Notes: generated from the sequence alone by a model not told the origin. Counted from the first letter of the stretch, positions 1 to 8,867 are shown. The stretch: 64,000 nt of DNA from Mycobacterium sp. OTB74 (GCF_029892685.1 NZ_JARXVD010000002.1:434001-498000); one strand, 5' to 3'. Made by a program: numbers and translations.

Positions 1-125
1 CCGCTGGAGGCGGCTTCCCCGCCATCTCTATGGTGGGCGAATTCCTGTTGAAAGATGTTCCGCTGCTGGGGCTCTCGTTCTGGACCCTGGCCGACGCGAT
101 CCGCGCCGCCTACCGCCGGGACTAG
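1..125 (+). CDS. DUF417 (YkgB/RclC-like) membrane protein, C-terminal fragment
   Basis: Only the last 40 or so codons lie in the window, read in frame from base 3 and ending at TAG 123-125. The peptide contains GGFPAISMVGEFLLKDVPLL followed by a hydrophobic stretch and ADAIRAAYRRD. The pattern of GGGFP, a short helix, then LKD and a final membrane helix is typical of the C-terminus of DUF417 inner-membrane proteins such as E. coli YkgB/RclC. The role of this family is poorly defined; RclC belongs to a reactive-chlorine response. The gene converges on the oxygenase at 201-1328. The family call is from a short fragment only. Confidence 0.6.
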   Translation, partial: AGGGFPAISMVGEFLLKDVPLLGLSFWTLADAIRAAYRRD

Positions 126-149
126 CTGGACCAACTTCGCCGAAAAGGT

Positions 150-185
150 GAGGGCCGAGTACGCGCCATTGCGCACCCGGCCCTC
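150..185. terminator. Candidate bidirectional terminator
   Basis: An 8-bp inverted repeat, GAGGGCCG (150-157) and CGGCCCTC (178-185), with a nested GCGC/GCGC pair in the loop, lies between two convergent genes (DUF417 fragment and oxygenase). There is no long T tract, as is common for mycobacterial terminators. Confidence 0.4.
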
Positions 186-200
186 GTCGCTGCGTATCGA

Positions 201-1328
201 TCAGCGCGCCCGCTCGGCGAGGTTGCGGTCCACTTCTTCTTTCCACAAGCCGAAAGCGTGTTTGGTGTCGACTTCCAACTCGAAGCGTGCCGTCATGTCC
301 TCGGTGACGTCGGCGGCATCGACGTAGAACTGCTCGTACCACCGTCGATGCTGATACACCGCACCGTCTTCCTCGGTGAGCAACGGATTGTCAATGCGGG
401 TCTTGTGCTTCCAGATTTCGACGTCCTCCATGAAACCTTCACTGAAGGACCGGTTCATCGCCGCGGCCAGACGGCCCGCCTTGTCCACCGGCAGGCCCGG
501 CATCTCCTGCACAGCGACACCCCATTGCAGCACAAAGGAATTGTGGCTCACCGGGTAGTGGCAGTTGATCAACGCCACCTCGACGGTGAAGTCCGGGCCA
601 AGATCGTTGTGCAGCCAGTTGATCATGTAGGCCGGGCCGAAATACGTTGCCTCAGAACGCAAATATGTCCCGTCCCAGACGTTGTCCGGGTCGGCCATGT
701 AGTCCGGTCGCGGCTTGGACTCCATGAACTGGCTGGCGGTGTGGCCCTCGATGACGTTCTTGAAGAACGTCGGGTAGGCGTGGTGGATGTAGAAGAAGTG
801 CGCCATGTCGACGTTGTTGTCGACGATCTCGCGACAGTGTGACCCTTCGATCAGGATCGAATTCCACTGCCACGGAGACCATTTCCCTTCGAGGTAGCCC
901 TCGATGGTGGGCGGCGTCAGCTCCGGGCCGGGTGTCGAGCCCTCCGGATCGTTCCAGATCAGCAGCTGGCCGTTGACCTCAGTGGTCTGCCAGGCCCGGG
1001 TGCGGGCCAGCCGCGGAGTGCGCTTGGCGTACGGCACCAGCTTGCACTTGCCGTCACCGCCCCAGCGCCAGTCATGGAACGGGCAGGCGACCTCGTCGCC
1101 CTTGATGGTGCCCTGCGACAGATCGCCGCCCATGTGCCGGCAGTAACCGTCGAGCACCTTGAGCTCACCGTTCGAGTCGGCGAACACCACCAACTTGGTG
1201 CCGAATGCCTCGATGGAATGAGGCTTGCCGTCCCGGAACGTCTCGGCCAGGCCGATGCAGTGCCAACCCCGGGCGAACCGCGTCATTGCGGTGCCCGAGT
1301 CGATTACGCGGACCTCGGTTTCGGTCAT
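201..1328 (-). CDS. KshA-like Rieske oxygenase (3-ketosteroid 9alpha-hydroxylase oxygenase component)
   Basis: A 375-residue Rieske non-heme iron oxygenase. The [2Fe-2S] ligands are visible as C63-x-H65 (GYCRHMGG) and C82-x2-H85 (CPFHDW), followed by a mononuclear iron site in DNNVDMAHFFYIHH. Length and sequence fit KshA, which with reductase KshB hydroxylates C9 of 3-ketosteroids; together with delta1-dehydrogenation this opens ring B. The dehydrogenase that would act with it lies 43 bp upstream in the same direction (1372-2910), which supports the steroid assignment. Actinobacteria carry several KshA paralogues with different substrate range, including for side-chain-bearing and bile-acid-type substrates, so the exact substrate is not known. 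Start is the ATG at 1328. Confidence 0.8.
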   Translation of the reverse strand: MTETEVRVIDSGTAMTRFARGWHCIGLAETFRDGKPHSIEAFGTKLVVFADSNGELKVLDGYCRHMGGDLSQGTIKGDEVACPFHDWRWGGDGKCKLVPYAKRTPRLARTRAWQTTEVNGQLLIWNDPEGSTPGPELTPPTIEGYLEGKWSPWQWNSILIEGSHCREIVDNNVDMAHFFYIHHAYPTFFKNVIEGHTASQFMESKPRPDYMADPDNVWDGTYLRSEATYFGPAYMINWLHNDLGPDFTVEVALINCHYPVSHNSFVLQWGVAVQEMPGLPVDKAGRLAAAMNRSFSEGFMEDVEIWKHKTRIDNPLLTEEDGAVYQHRRWYEQFYVDAADVTEDMTARFELEVDTKHAFGLWKEEVDRNLAERAR

Positions 1329-1371
1329 GGCTCCAGTCCTCTGTTCTTCGCGCGAGCGCTCATTGCTCTCT

Positions 1372-2910
1372 CTAGCTCTCTAGCATGTCGCGGACCGCCA
1401 AGTGGCTGAACAGCATGCTGGTGCCGATCGGATTGCCGCCGCCCGGGTACGCGTACCCGCTGGGCGCGGCCATGGTGTTGCCCGCGGCGTACAGCCCGGG
1501 GATCCGGTTGCCGTCGGTGTCCAGCACATTGCCGGTGGTGTTGGTCCGCAGCCCGCCCTTGGTGCCCAGATCGGAGATACCGAACTTGGCGGCGTGGAAT
1601 GGGGCCTTGTCGATCCGGACCATCGGGCAGGCGCCGCCCGAGAATGCCCGGTCGTAGGCCTCGCCCCCGCGGTCGAAGTCCGGATCTTGTTGGGCGTCGG
1701 CATATTCGTTGAACTGGGCGACCGTGGCGAGCAATTGTTCGGCGGGCGCGCCGATCTTGCCGGCCAGTTCCTCAAGTGTGTCGGCGGTGTGCCAGAGCCC
1801 GGCATCGACGTACTTCTCGGTTTCCACCATGGAGACGTTGGTGGCCTTGACGGGAGGTACCTCACCCTCACGGTCGTCGTAGATCATCCAGAACGGCAAT
1901 GTTATTGCGCCGCTTGCCATCCGGTCCACTACGATCCGGCCGATCCGGTCGTAGGCCGCAGACTCGTTGACAAACCGCTTGCCGTCCTGGTCGACGAAGA
2001 TTCCGCCGGTGAAGCACAGCGCGAACGCGCTGCGGCCGTCCGGATGGGTCAAGCCGGGTGACCACCACGCCTGCTCCATCAGGTCGGTGTCGGCACCGGC
2101 GGCGATCCCGGCCTCGTGAGCCTGCCCCAGATTTCCCCAGGGCCCCATGGTGTCTCGGGATTCACCCGGCACACCGTACTTCTGCCGCAATGCGTCGTTG
2201 CACTCGAAACCGCCGGCCGCCAGCAGCACACCCTTGCGGGCCTTGATGGCCCGGCGTTGTCCGTCGGTCTCGACGATGGCACCGACTACGCGGCCGCCCT
2301 CAGTGATCAATTCGACCAATGCCGTGTTGAGTTCGGTTGTAGCTGCCGGGTATTGCTGCAGCGCCTTGAGAAACCGGGCGATCAGCGCCCGGCCGCCGAT
2401 GTAGTAGTCGCCGGGCTGTTCGGCTCCGAGCCGGTCGGAATCCAGTGGACCACGCACCAATTCGCGAAATTCGGGAGCCTTCTCCACCTTGAGCGGCCGA
2501 GCGGCGATGTGCCGCTGGCCGTCCTGGCGGGCCTTGGGCGCCTTGCCGAAGTAGTCCGGCCAGGGCAGCATGTCGAACTTGAGGTTCGGGTCGGCTTCCA
2601 GGTACTCGATCAGCGGAGCACCACCGCGGACGTAGGTGTCCTGCAGTTCGCGGGGCGTACGGTCGCCGACGACGGCGTGGTAGTACTCCAACGCGTCGTC
2701 GATGGTGTCGTCAGTCCCGGCCCGCTGCAGGACCGGATTGCACGGGAACCACACCCCGCCGCCACCGGAGTAGGCGGTGGTACCGCCGAACTTGTCCGTC
2801 GCCTCGACCAGCAGCACCTCCAGTCCCTCACGCGCCGCGGTGTAGGCTCCGGTGACTCCGCCACCACCGGACCCGGCCACCAGCACGTCGTACTGTGCGT
2901 CCCACTCCAT
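1372..2910 (-). CDS. 3-ketosteroid delta1-dehydrogenase (KstD-like flavoprotein)
   Basis: A 512-residue FAD enzyme of the fumarate reductase/KstD family. The N-terminus has the dinucleotide-binding signature VLVAGSGGGGVTGAYTAA followed by LLVEA and GGTTAYSGGGGVW. The C-terminus has the active-site segment SGYAYPGGGNPIGTSMLFSH, in which Tyr and Gly contact the C3 keto group in characterised KstD enzymes. The reaction would be removal of hydrogens from C1 and C2 of a 3-keto-4-ene steroid. It starts at ATG 2910, 20 bp after the end of the acyl-CoA synthetase gene and 43 bp before the KshA-like gene, so an operon is likely. Other delta1-dehydrogenase paralogues with non-steroid ketones cannot be excluded. 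Confidence 0.8.
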   Translation of the reverse strand: MEWDAQYDVLVAGSGGGGVTGAYTAAREGLEVLLVEATDKFGGTTAYSGGGGVWFPCNPVLQRAGTDDTIDDALEYYHAVVGDRTPRELQDTYVRGGAPLIEYLEADPNLKFDMLPWPDYFGKAPKARQDGQRHIAARPLKVEKAPEFRELVRGPLDSDRLGAEQPGDYYIGGRALIARFLKALQQYPAATTELNTALVELITEGGRVVGAIVETDGQRRAIKARKGVLLAAGGFECNDALRQKYGVPGESRDTMGPWGNLGQAHEAGIAAGADTDLMEQAWWSPGLTHPDGRSAFALCFTGGIFVDQDGKRFVNESAAYDRIGRIVVDRMASGAITLPFWMIYDDREGEVPPVKATNVSMVETEKYVDAGLWHTADTLEELAGKIGAPAEQLLATVAQFNEYADAQQDPDFDRGGEAYDRAFSGGACPMVRIDKAPFHAAKFGISDLGTKGGLRTNTTGNVLDTDGNRIPGLYAAGNTMAAPSGYAYPGGGNPIGTSMLFSHLAVRDMLES

Positions 2911-2930
2911 GTCTGAACTCCTACTTGGTG

Positions 2931-4613
2931 CTAGAGATACCGCTGCCGTCCGTAGTGCGCGAACTCGTTGTCCAGCACGCGCTTGGCATCGTCTGTCATG
3001 GTGTCGTACTCCGGAATACCCCGGCCCACCCAGCGGTACACCGATTCGCCGGTGTGCCAGCGCTGCGCCTGCAACTCCCGCTTGAGCACCTTGTTGGAGC
3101 CGGTCACCGGCAGACTGCCCGATACCCGCAGGAACCTTGGCGTGCCCTTGCGGCCCAGGTCATCCTGGCTGCGCAGATACTTGGCGAACTGCTCGGGATC
3201 GAACGCGGCCGGGTCAGCCACCTCGATGGCGGCCATCACCTGATCGCCCGAACGCGGGTCCGGCACCGCGTAGACGCCGGCCGCGATCACGTCGGGGTGA
3301 CGGCGCAGGACCCGCTCGATGGCCAGCGCCGAGGTGTTCTCGCCGTCCACCCGAATCCAGTCGCCGCGTCGTCCGGCGAAGTAGATGAAGCCATCGGCAT
3401 CCAGGTAGCCCAGGTCGCCGGTCCAGTACCAGCCGTTGCGGATCCGGTCGGCGTCGGCGGCTTCGTTCTTGTAGTAGCCCTCGAACTTCTTGGTGCCGAG
3501 CCGGTCGATGATCTCGCCGACCGCATCGTCAGGGTTCAGCAGCCGGCCATGTTCATCGAGAACCGCTGCGGCACAGTCCTGCAACGTCTCCGGGTTGACG
3601 ATCGCCACCCCGGGATGCGCCGGCCGGCCCAGCGCTCCGGGCGGTTGGCTGGGGTCCAGTGCCACCGCGCCGCCGCCCTCGCTGGAGCCGTATCCCTCGT
3701 AAAGTTCAGCGCCGAACCGGCGGCGGAACTGCACCTGGTCCTCAGGTGAGGCCTCGGTGCCAAAGCCGCGGTTGACTTGGTTGTCGGCGTCGTCCGGCAA
3801 CTCCGGGGTTGCCATCAGGTAGCCCAGTGCCTTGCCGACGTAGGTGAAGAACGTCGCCCCGAAATACCGGACGTCGGGCAGGAAACCCGACGCGCTGAAC
3901 GTCGGGGTGAGGCAGACGGTGGCTCCGACCGCCAGCGCCGGCGCCCAGAGCGCCATGATGGCGTTGCCGTGGAACAGCGGCATGCAGCAGTAGTCGACGT
4001 CGTCGCGAACGTGCCCGTACTTGTCCACCGCCGCGTAGGCCACCCAGGCCAACCGGCCCTGGCTGCACTTGACGGCCTTGGACGCCCCGGTGGTGCCCGA
4101 GGTGAACAGGAGCAGGAACAGCGAGTCTGGGCCAACCCCGTCCGCTGCCGTGATTTGTGCACGATTTTCCGCGCTCGGTGCACCTTTTCGTGCACAAATC
4201 GCGTCTTGGTAGGCGGGGTCGTCGATGACCAGGAATCGGTCCGGGGCCAGGCCGAGGTCCAGTTCGGAAAGCCGTTGCCGCCCAGCAGAATCGGTGACGA
4301 TCAGCTGGCAGTCGGCGTGTCTGATCTCACCGGCCAGCTCCTCCGGACCACGGGTCGGGTTGATGCCGACGATGGTCGCTCCGGCCAACGCGGCACCGCC
4401 GAGCCAGAAGATGAAGTCGGGCACGTTGTCCAGCATCACACCGATGTGGAAGGGACCGTCCGCCCGCAGCTCTGCGGCCAGCACACCGCGGGCAGCCGAC
4501 TCGCGGACCACCTCGTCCCACGTCCAGTCCTGGTCCCGGGTGCGCAAGCCCAGCCGCTCGTCGCCGAGTCGGTCCAGCAGCAGTGAGGCGATGTCGTCGC
4601 GAGGGTCAGGCAT
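2931..4613 (-). CDS. Acyl-CoA synthetase (FadD17-like), with a palindromic repeat inside the gene
   Basis: A member of the AMP-forming acyl/aryl-CoA ligase superfamily, 560 residues from ATG 4613, a start that overlaps the preceding SnoaL-like gene by 8 bp. The adenylate-binding P-loop reads LFTSGTTGASKAVK, followed by YEGYGSSEGGGAV (A5-type motif) and YWTGDLGYLDADG (A7/A8 region). It would activate a carboxylate to its CoA thioester. Neighbouring KstD- and KshA-like genes suggest a steroid side-chain or ring-degradation acid. The segment AICARKGAPSAENRAQI just before the P-loop domain is encoded by a 49-bp palindromic repeat (4152-4200), which may be an acquired insertion. The reading frame stays open, so the protein may still be functional. 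Confidence 0.8.
   Translation of the reverse strand: MPDPRDDIASLLLDRLGDERLGLRTRDQDWTWDEVVRESAARGVLAAELRADGPFHIGVMLDNVPDFIFWLGGAALAGATIVGINPTRGPEELAGEIRHADCQLIVTDSAGRQRLSELDLGLAPDRFLVIDDPAYQDAICARKGAPSAENRAQITAADGVGPDSLFLLLFTSGTTGASKAVKCSQGRLAWVAYAAVDKYGHVRDDVDYCCMPLFHGNAIMALWAPALAVGATVCLTPTFSASGFLPDVRYFGATFFTYVGKALGYLMATPELPDDADNQVNRGFGTEASPEDQVQFRRRFGAELYEGYGSSEGGGAVALDPSQPPGALGRPAHPGVAIVNPETLQDCAAAVLDEHGRLLNPDDAVGEIIDRLGTKKFEGYYKNEAADADRIRNGWYWTGDLGYLDADGFIYFAGRRGDWIRVDGENTSALAIERVLRRHPDVIAAGVYAVPDPRSGDQVMAAIEVADPAAFDPEQFAKYLRSQDDLGRKGTPRFLRVSGSLPVTGSNKVLKRELQAQRWHTGESVYRWVGRGIPEYDTMTDDAKRVLDNEFAHYGRQRYL
4152..4200. repeat. 49-bp palindromic repeat, copy A (inside coding sequence)
   Basis: Perfect 13-bp inverted terminal arms, GATTTGTGCACGA (4152-4164) and TCGTGCACAAATC (4188-4200), flank a 23-bp centre. 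A second element of exactly 49 bp lies at 41299-41347; when reversed, its arms differ at one or two positions and 16 of 23 centre bases agree. The element is a small dispersed palindromic unit of REP type. This copy is translated within the acyl-CoA synthetase. Confidence 0.75.
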
Positions 4614-5172
4614 TGGCTTCGGCGGCAGCACTGTTCTTCTGGTCGATGTATTTCTGCGGCAGGTCCTCATGGCTCAGCTTGGTCACGCTGACCGGGCCGG
4701 TCTGGTAGGCGTCCTCACCCAGGATCAGACCATCGGCGTCGATCGGCCAGTTGATGAGCTGACGGAACAGCAGCAGGTAGTCGCCGTTCGGGTCGTCGAC
4801 CTCGACGCCGATCGCCTGAGCGGCCGCGCCCGGGTAGATCATCTTCATCCAGCCTTCCGTCATCACCAGATCATCGTCGACGGCAAGGCGATCGATCTCG
4901 AAAACGAGGTGGTTGGCGCCACTGGCCACGAATGCCTCGTAGTACGCCCGCACGCCTTCGGTGGTCTTGGGGCCCATGTCCATGTTGGCGTACCAGAAGT
5001 GGTAGTCCGGGTTCGGAGCCAACGTGGCCATCAGGCGATCCATATCGGGCTCGGCTTCGGCCTTCATGTGCTCGAGGACGACGCTGAGCACTTGACGATG
5101 CCGCTCGTTGGTGGTGACGGCGAGGCGCTCCTCCACGGGAACCCAGGTCCGGGTGGGGTCGATGATGGCCAT
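4606..5172 (-). CDS. SnoaL/NTF2-like protein
   Basis: A 188-residue protein resembling the NTF2/SnoaL-like alpha+beta barrel family: early helix with HRQVLSVVLEHMKAEAEPDMDRLMATLAP, then YHFWYANMDMGPKTTEGVRAYYEAF and a run of strands ending in LLLFRQLINWPIDADG. The fold includes ketosteroid isomerases, polyketide cyclases and dehydratases as well as non-catalytic proteins. Start is ATG 5172 with AAGGAG a few bases upstream. It is the first gene of the block SnoaL-like, acyl-CoA synthetase, KstD-like, KshA-like, overlapping the second gene by 8 bp. A role in isomerising or hydrating a steroid-type intermediate is inferred from context only. Confidence 0.65.
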   Translation of the reverse strand: MAIIDPTRTWVPVEERLAVTTNERHRQVLSVVLEHMKAEAEPDMDRLMATLAPNPDYHFWYANMDMGPKTTEGVRAYYEAFVASGANHLVFEIDRLAVDDDLVMTEGWMKMIYPGAAAQAIGVEVDDPNGDYLLLFRQLINWPIDADGLILGEDAYQTGPVSVTKLSHEDLPQKYIDQKNSAAAEANA

Positions 5173-5254
5173 GCGGATAACTCCTTGAAGCTGGGACTGA
5201 GCCTGGGGATGTTCAGGCTGCTGTGGTCATCATTACGAAGGCGGGCACTCCGGG

Positions 5255-6364
5255 TCATCCGACATCCGTCGGGGACTCCGACGATCTGATCCGACGATCG
5301 TCGGGTTTGACCGGACTGGCATCCCGCACGTCGGATGCGGCCGTCAACTCGGCAGATGACAACGCGATTCGCCGGACCATCAGGACCAGCGTCGCGGAGA
5401 ACCTGTCCAGCGGATCGTCCAGGTCCCAGCCGAGTTCGGCTTCGACCCTGGCCAGCCTGGCGGCCACGGTGCTGTGATGCAGGTGCAGTTCCTCGGCGGT
5501 GCGCCGTAGTGATCCGAACACGCAGAACGCCTCAGCCGTTTCCACCTGCAACTTGCCGGACGGAGTCGAGGCAATCGCATTCAGCTTCTGCAACACCGGA
5601 TTTCGCAATGCTGTATCCGGCGGCAACTCCGCCAACAGCTCCAGCGCGCTCAGCCGTTCAAAGGCCACTGCTCGCCGCCCGAATCCGGTGGACGAAGCAA
5701 ATTGCAAGGCGCGCAACGCCTGCGCCCAGGAGTCCGGTGCGGAGAACACGTTGCCCGCCGCGCCGATGCCTACCCAGGGTCCGCGATCCGCACCCGTCGG
5801 CAGCGGCGCCGGGAAGGTCGTCACGATCATCTGGTCCAAGTCGTCGGACAACGCGCGGGTCTCGCCAGGCCCCTGACACAGCACCGCTGTCGCAGCGCCG
5901 AGTTCGGCCGACCGCAGAGAATGCCCGGCTAGCACAGCGGCTATGGCCCGCAACGCTTCTGGTGGTGACGGCGCCGATATCGCGAGCACCCGCACCTCCC
6001 GAGCCTCATCCAGCCCGAGCAGCCGGATGGCCCGCGCCCGGTCCTCGACACGCTCCCGGCCCGACAGCACCACCTCGACCAACGCGGGGTCACCCAGTCG
6101 TGGCGTCATCCCGCCGCGCACCGCCTCGAGCGTGTGCCGCAAGCGATCCCGAAGCACACCGTCGAGCGGATGCTCCGGGCCCTCCCGAACCACGGTCACC
6201 TCAGCGCCGCCATCCCAGCGAACCGGGCACCCCGCCACCTGCTGGGCCGCCCGCAGGACGGCCTCGGTACTTTCGTTGGACGCGGCCAGCTCATCGAAGA
6301 ATCTGACCAACTGCAATACCGCCTGGGGATCACTACCCAGGTCGCTCATTTGCAAGTCGCTCAT
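5255..6364 (-). CDS. PucR-type transcriptional regulator (C-terminal HTH)
   Basis: A 369-residue regulator with the PucR/CdaR-type C-terminal helix-turn-helix, recognisable in LRRTAEELHLHHSTVAARLARVEAELGWDLDDP, preceded by a middle domain with a GGDEF-related fold typical of the family. Regulators of this class usually control catabolic genes near them. Its ATG (6364) overlaps the stop of the amidohydrolase gene by 4 bp (ATGA), so it is the last gene of the operon it may regulate. The last 25 or so residues (SPVKPDDRRIRSSESPTDVG) look like a disordered extension, and the DNA there contains a perfect 14-bp palindrome (5291-5304). The ligand is unknown. Confidence 0.8.
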   Translation of the reverse strand: MSDLQMSDLGSDPQAVLQLVRFFDELAASNESTEAVLRAAQQVAGCPVRWDGGAEVTVVREGPEHPLDGVLRDRLRHTLEAVRGGMTPRLGDPALVEVVLSGRERVEDRARAIRLLGLDEAREVRVLAISAPSPPEALRAIAAVLAGHSLRSAELGAATAVLCQGPGETRALSDDLDQMIVTTFPAPLPTGADRGPWVGIGAAGNVFSAPDSWAQALRALQFASSTGFGRRAVAFERLSALELLAELPPDTALRNPVLQKLNAIASTPSGKLQVETAEAFCVFGSLRRTAEELHLHHSTVAARLARVEAELGWDLDDPLDRFSATLVLMVRRIALSSAELTAASDVRDASPVKPDDRRIRSSESPTDVG

Positions 6365-7665
6365 GGCTTTTCGTACACCACGCGACCTTCGACCATAGTT
6401 GCCGCGACCAGCCCGCCGTCCAGCGCGCCGAGCACGTCATCCGGCGGTGCGGCCAGCACACACAGGTCGGCCGGAGCGCCCACTGCGACGGTGCGCGGCC
6501 TCGTCGGCTGCTCATAGCAGCCGTGAAACATGACCAAAGCCGTTGCCGCGTCGATACGTTCGGCGGCGCCGAGGACCCGGCCCGACGCCGTGGTCCGGTT
6601 CACCGCGGCCCGCATGACGGCCCACGGATCGGGGTCGCCGAATGGCATATCGGTGGATAACGCAACGGGTATCTGTGCCTTACAGAGCGAATCGACCCGC
6701 CACAGCTGATCGTGTTCGTGCTCCGGGACGTCAATCAAGTACTGATCACCCCGCTCAGCGACGAAGTTCGGCTGGGTCACCACCGTGACGCCGAGTTCCC
6801 TGAGGTCGTCCAGGCAGTCCTCGGGGATAATGGCACCGTGTTCGATCCGGTCACCGGGGCGCGGCCCGGCATCGCGCAACGCACCGAGGGCGACGATCAG
6901 CTGCATGGCGGTAACACAGTGCAGCGCAACAATTCCGCCCTGAGCATGGCGTGAAGCAATCCACTCGGTCAACGCGCCGAGGTCCAGGTCGTCGTCATGC
7001 AGGATGCGCTTGCCCGGCGCCAGCACATCCACCCGCTGCAGCAGCTCGCCGTGCCGACCGGCCTCGGTGAAAACGACCACATCGTTGACGGTCAGGTCCG
7101 GCGTCGCATCCGTGACGCCGGTTACCCCGAATGCCGCTAGCTTCCGACTGATCTCTGCCAGCCCGGTTTCCCTGCGCCGCAAGGTGTCCGACCAACCATG
7201 GTCGGCGCTGCGCAGCCGCCCGTCGGGATGGTCGGGCAGACCCACCGCGGATAAGCCGGCCGAATTCAGGGTCCACAGCACACCACTGCGGTGTTGCACT
7301 CTGACCGGAACATTGGGCGAAATATCATCCAGCACCGCCCGATCCAGCGGGCCCGCCACGGCCTCGTGGTAGCCCACCGCACGAATCCAGCCGTCCTCGC
7401 CGACTGCTGCCCGGGCCAGCGCCGCACGCAGACCATCGCGGCTACGCACCTCGCCGGGGCTGACTTTAATCGAGCTCAATGCGGCTGCGGCAGAACGCAG
7501 GTGCACGTGGTGATCATGCAGACCTGGCATGACGGTACCCCCGGCAGCGTCGAGCACCTGCTCGCCCGCCCGCGGCTCGAGTCGCTCGGCGACCTCGTCG
7601 ATTCGGTGGTCGAATCGAATATCCACCACGCGCCCATCGAACAGGGCAGCACGCTGAATCAGCAT
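6361..7665 (-). CDS. Amidohydrolase family protein
   Basis: A 434-residue TIM-barrel metal-dependent hydrolase. The barrel signature PGLHDHHVHLRSAAAAL gives the H-x-H metal ligands, with further candidate ligands in ALHCVTAMQ, RIEHGAIIPED and ALSTDMPFGDPDP; the C-terminus ends with PADLCVLAAPPDDV and VEGRVVYEKP, the usual small beta-sandwich domain. It is closest in layout to amidohydrolase family 3 (YtcJ-like). Start ATG 7665 has AAGGAG 8 bases upstream and overlaps the CoA-transferase gene by 7 bp. It probably hydrolyses a C-N or lactone-type bond in the compound degraded by this operon; the substrate is not predictable. Confidence 0.8.
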   Translation of the reverse strand: MLIQRAALFDGRVVDIRFDHRIDEVAERLEPRAGEQVLDAAGGTVMPGLHDHHVHLRSAAAALSSIKVSPGEVRSRDGLRAALARAAVGEDGWIRAVGYHEAVAGPLDRAVLDDISPNVPVRVQHRSGVLWTLNSAGLSAVGLPDHPDGRLRSADHGWSDTLRRRETGLAEISRKLAAFGVTGVTDATPDLTVNDVVVFTEAGRHGELLQRVDVLAPGKRILHDDDLDLGALTEWIASRHAQGGIVALHCVTAMQLIVALGALRDAGPRPGDRIEHGAIIPEDCLDDLRELGVTVVTQPNFVAERGDQYLIDVPEHEHDQLWRVDSLCKAQIPVALSTDMPFGDPDPWAVMRAAVNRTTASGRVLGAAERIDAATALVMFHGCYEQPTRPRTVAVGAPADLCVLAAPPDDVLGALDGGLVAATMVEGRVVYEKP

Positions 7666-8867
7666 GAGGTACAGCTCCTTTCCCGGATCAGGAGCGATAC
7701 CACGGGGTTGTCGGCACCGAGACCGTGGGCCGGCGGCGAAGGCAGCGCTGGCGCAGGCGGCAAGAAATCGACTGCGGCGCAGTCCACCTGATCTACGACC
7801 GGGAGTGCCGCGTAGGCCGCGGCCGTGGCCGCCATCGACACCTCGACCACTTCGGCCCCGCCGCGTTGCAATGATTCGGCGACCGCCACCACGGCGTGCA
7901 GTCCGGTGAGCGGGTCGGCGATAGCGTCTGCGCAAAAGACCGGTTGCCCGGTCTGCACCGAGCCCACCAAACCGCCCGCCACCGCAGCGTCGTCGCCGAA
8001 GCCCACCCAGTTGGCCCGTTCGCCTCCGCTGCCGTGCGCCATAACGCGCAGCCACACCCGTCCGTCGCGGCCCGGCACGTCGTCCGGCCCCAAGCCGCGT
8101 TGCCTCAAGGCCCCAGGGCGGGACGACTCGATCACCACGTCAGCAGCGGTCAGCAGCTCGCGCAATTCCGTCGGGTTATCGAAATCTGCTGAATAGCAAT
8201 ACTTTCCAGAATTCATCCAGTCGAAGAAGCGCTGATCGCCCTGGCGAGTGCCATCGGGCCGAGTCGCGCTCTCCACCTTGACGACGGTGGCACCGGCCCG
8301 AGCCAGCAGCTGCCCACACAACGGACCGGCCCACATCGAAGACAGATCCGCCACCAGTAGTCCCGAGTAGCCGGTGAATGCCGTTGACTTCCCCACGCGC
8401 CGCCGCACCGGTGCTGCAGCGGGGGTCTCGCCGAGCACCCCGACCGGTAGCCCCAGCAGCCGAGCCCGGTCGGCAATTGCGGCAACATCGCGGGCGGCAG
8501 CCCAGCTTTCTATCGCACCCCACGGGTCGAGCGCGTCATCCTCGATCAATGCCGGGACGGCGTCGATGTCGTCGGGCCGGGACAGGGTCAGCGCAAACCA
8601 GCCGTCATGCCCTGGCAGCAGGCGGGTGGCCCCGCCGGCACTGATCTGGCCACGTCTGGTCAGCCCCAGCAACCCGGCTCGCCCGGCCAGCAGTTGGGCG
8701 GCATCCGCTGAGACCCCCGTGAGTGTCCGCAGTCTGTCGGTGACGCCGCGCGCTTCGGCCAGGACCGCCGCCCGACTGACGTCGGGCGGGCCGTCCGGCG
8801 AGCCGGTCAGCGCAGCCAGTCCGCTGGCCGCCCAGTCCCGCACCGCTTCGTCCACCTGCCCGACCAT
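7659..8867 (-). CDS. CoA-transferase family III (CaiB/BaiF) protein
   Basis: A 402-residue family III CoA-transferase. The Rossmann-like start GLLVADLSSMWAGPLCGQLLARAGATVVKVE is characteristic, but it begins near residue 165. The preceding segment (residues 1-160) looks like a partial second family domain, so the two halves may be fused or permuted compared with a standard CaiB of similar length. The family moves CoA between acyl-CoA and a free acid. Start ATG 8867 is 73 bp after the crotonase gene, the longest gap in this block, so an internal promoter is possible. Next to an acyl-CoA synthetase and a crotonase, a role in the same acyl-CoA pathway is likely. Confidence 0.75.
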   Translation of the reverse strand: MVGQVDEAVRDWAASGLAALTGSPDGPPDVSRAAVLAEARGVTDRLRTLTGVSADAAQLLAGRAGLLGLTRRGQISAGGATRLLPGHDGWFALTLSRPDDIDAVPALIEDDALDPWGAIESWAAARDVAAIADRARLLGLPVGVLGETPAAAPVRRRVGKSTAFTGYSGLLVADLSSMWAGPLCGQLLARAGATVVKVESATRPDGTRQGDQRFFDWMNSGKYCYSADFDNPTELRELLTAADVVIESSRPGALRQRGLGPDDVPGRDGRVWLRVMAHGSGGERANWVGFGDDAAVAGGLVGSVQTGQPVFCADAIADPLTGLHAVVAVAESLQRGGAEVVEVSMAATAAAYAALPVVDQVDCAAVDFLPPAPALPSPPAHGLGADNPVVSLLIRERSCTSC

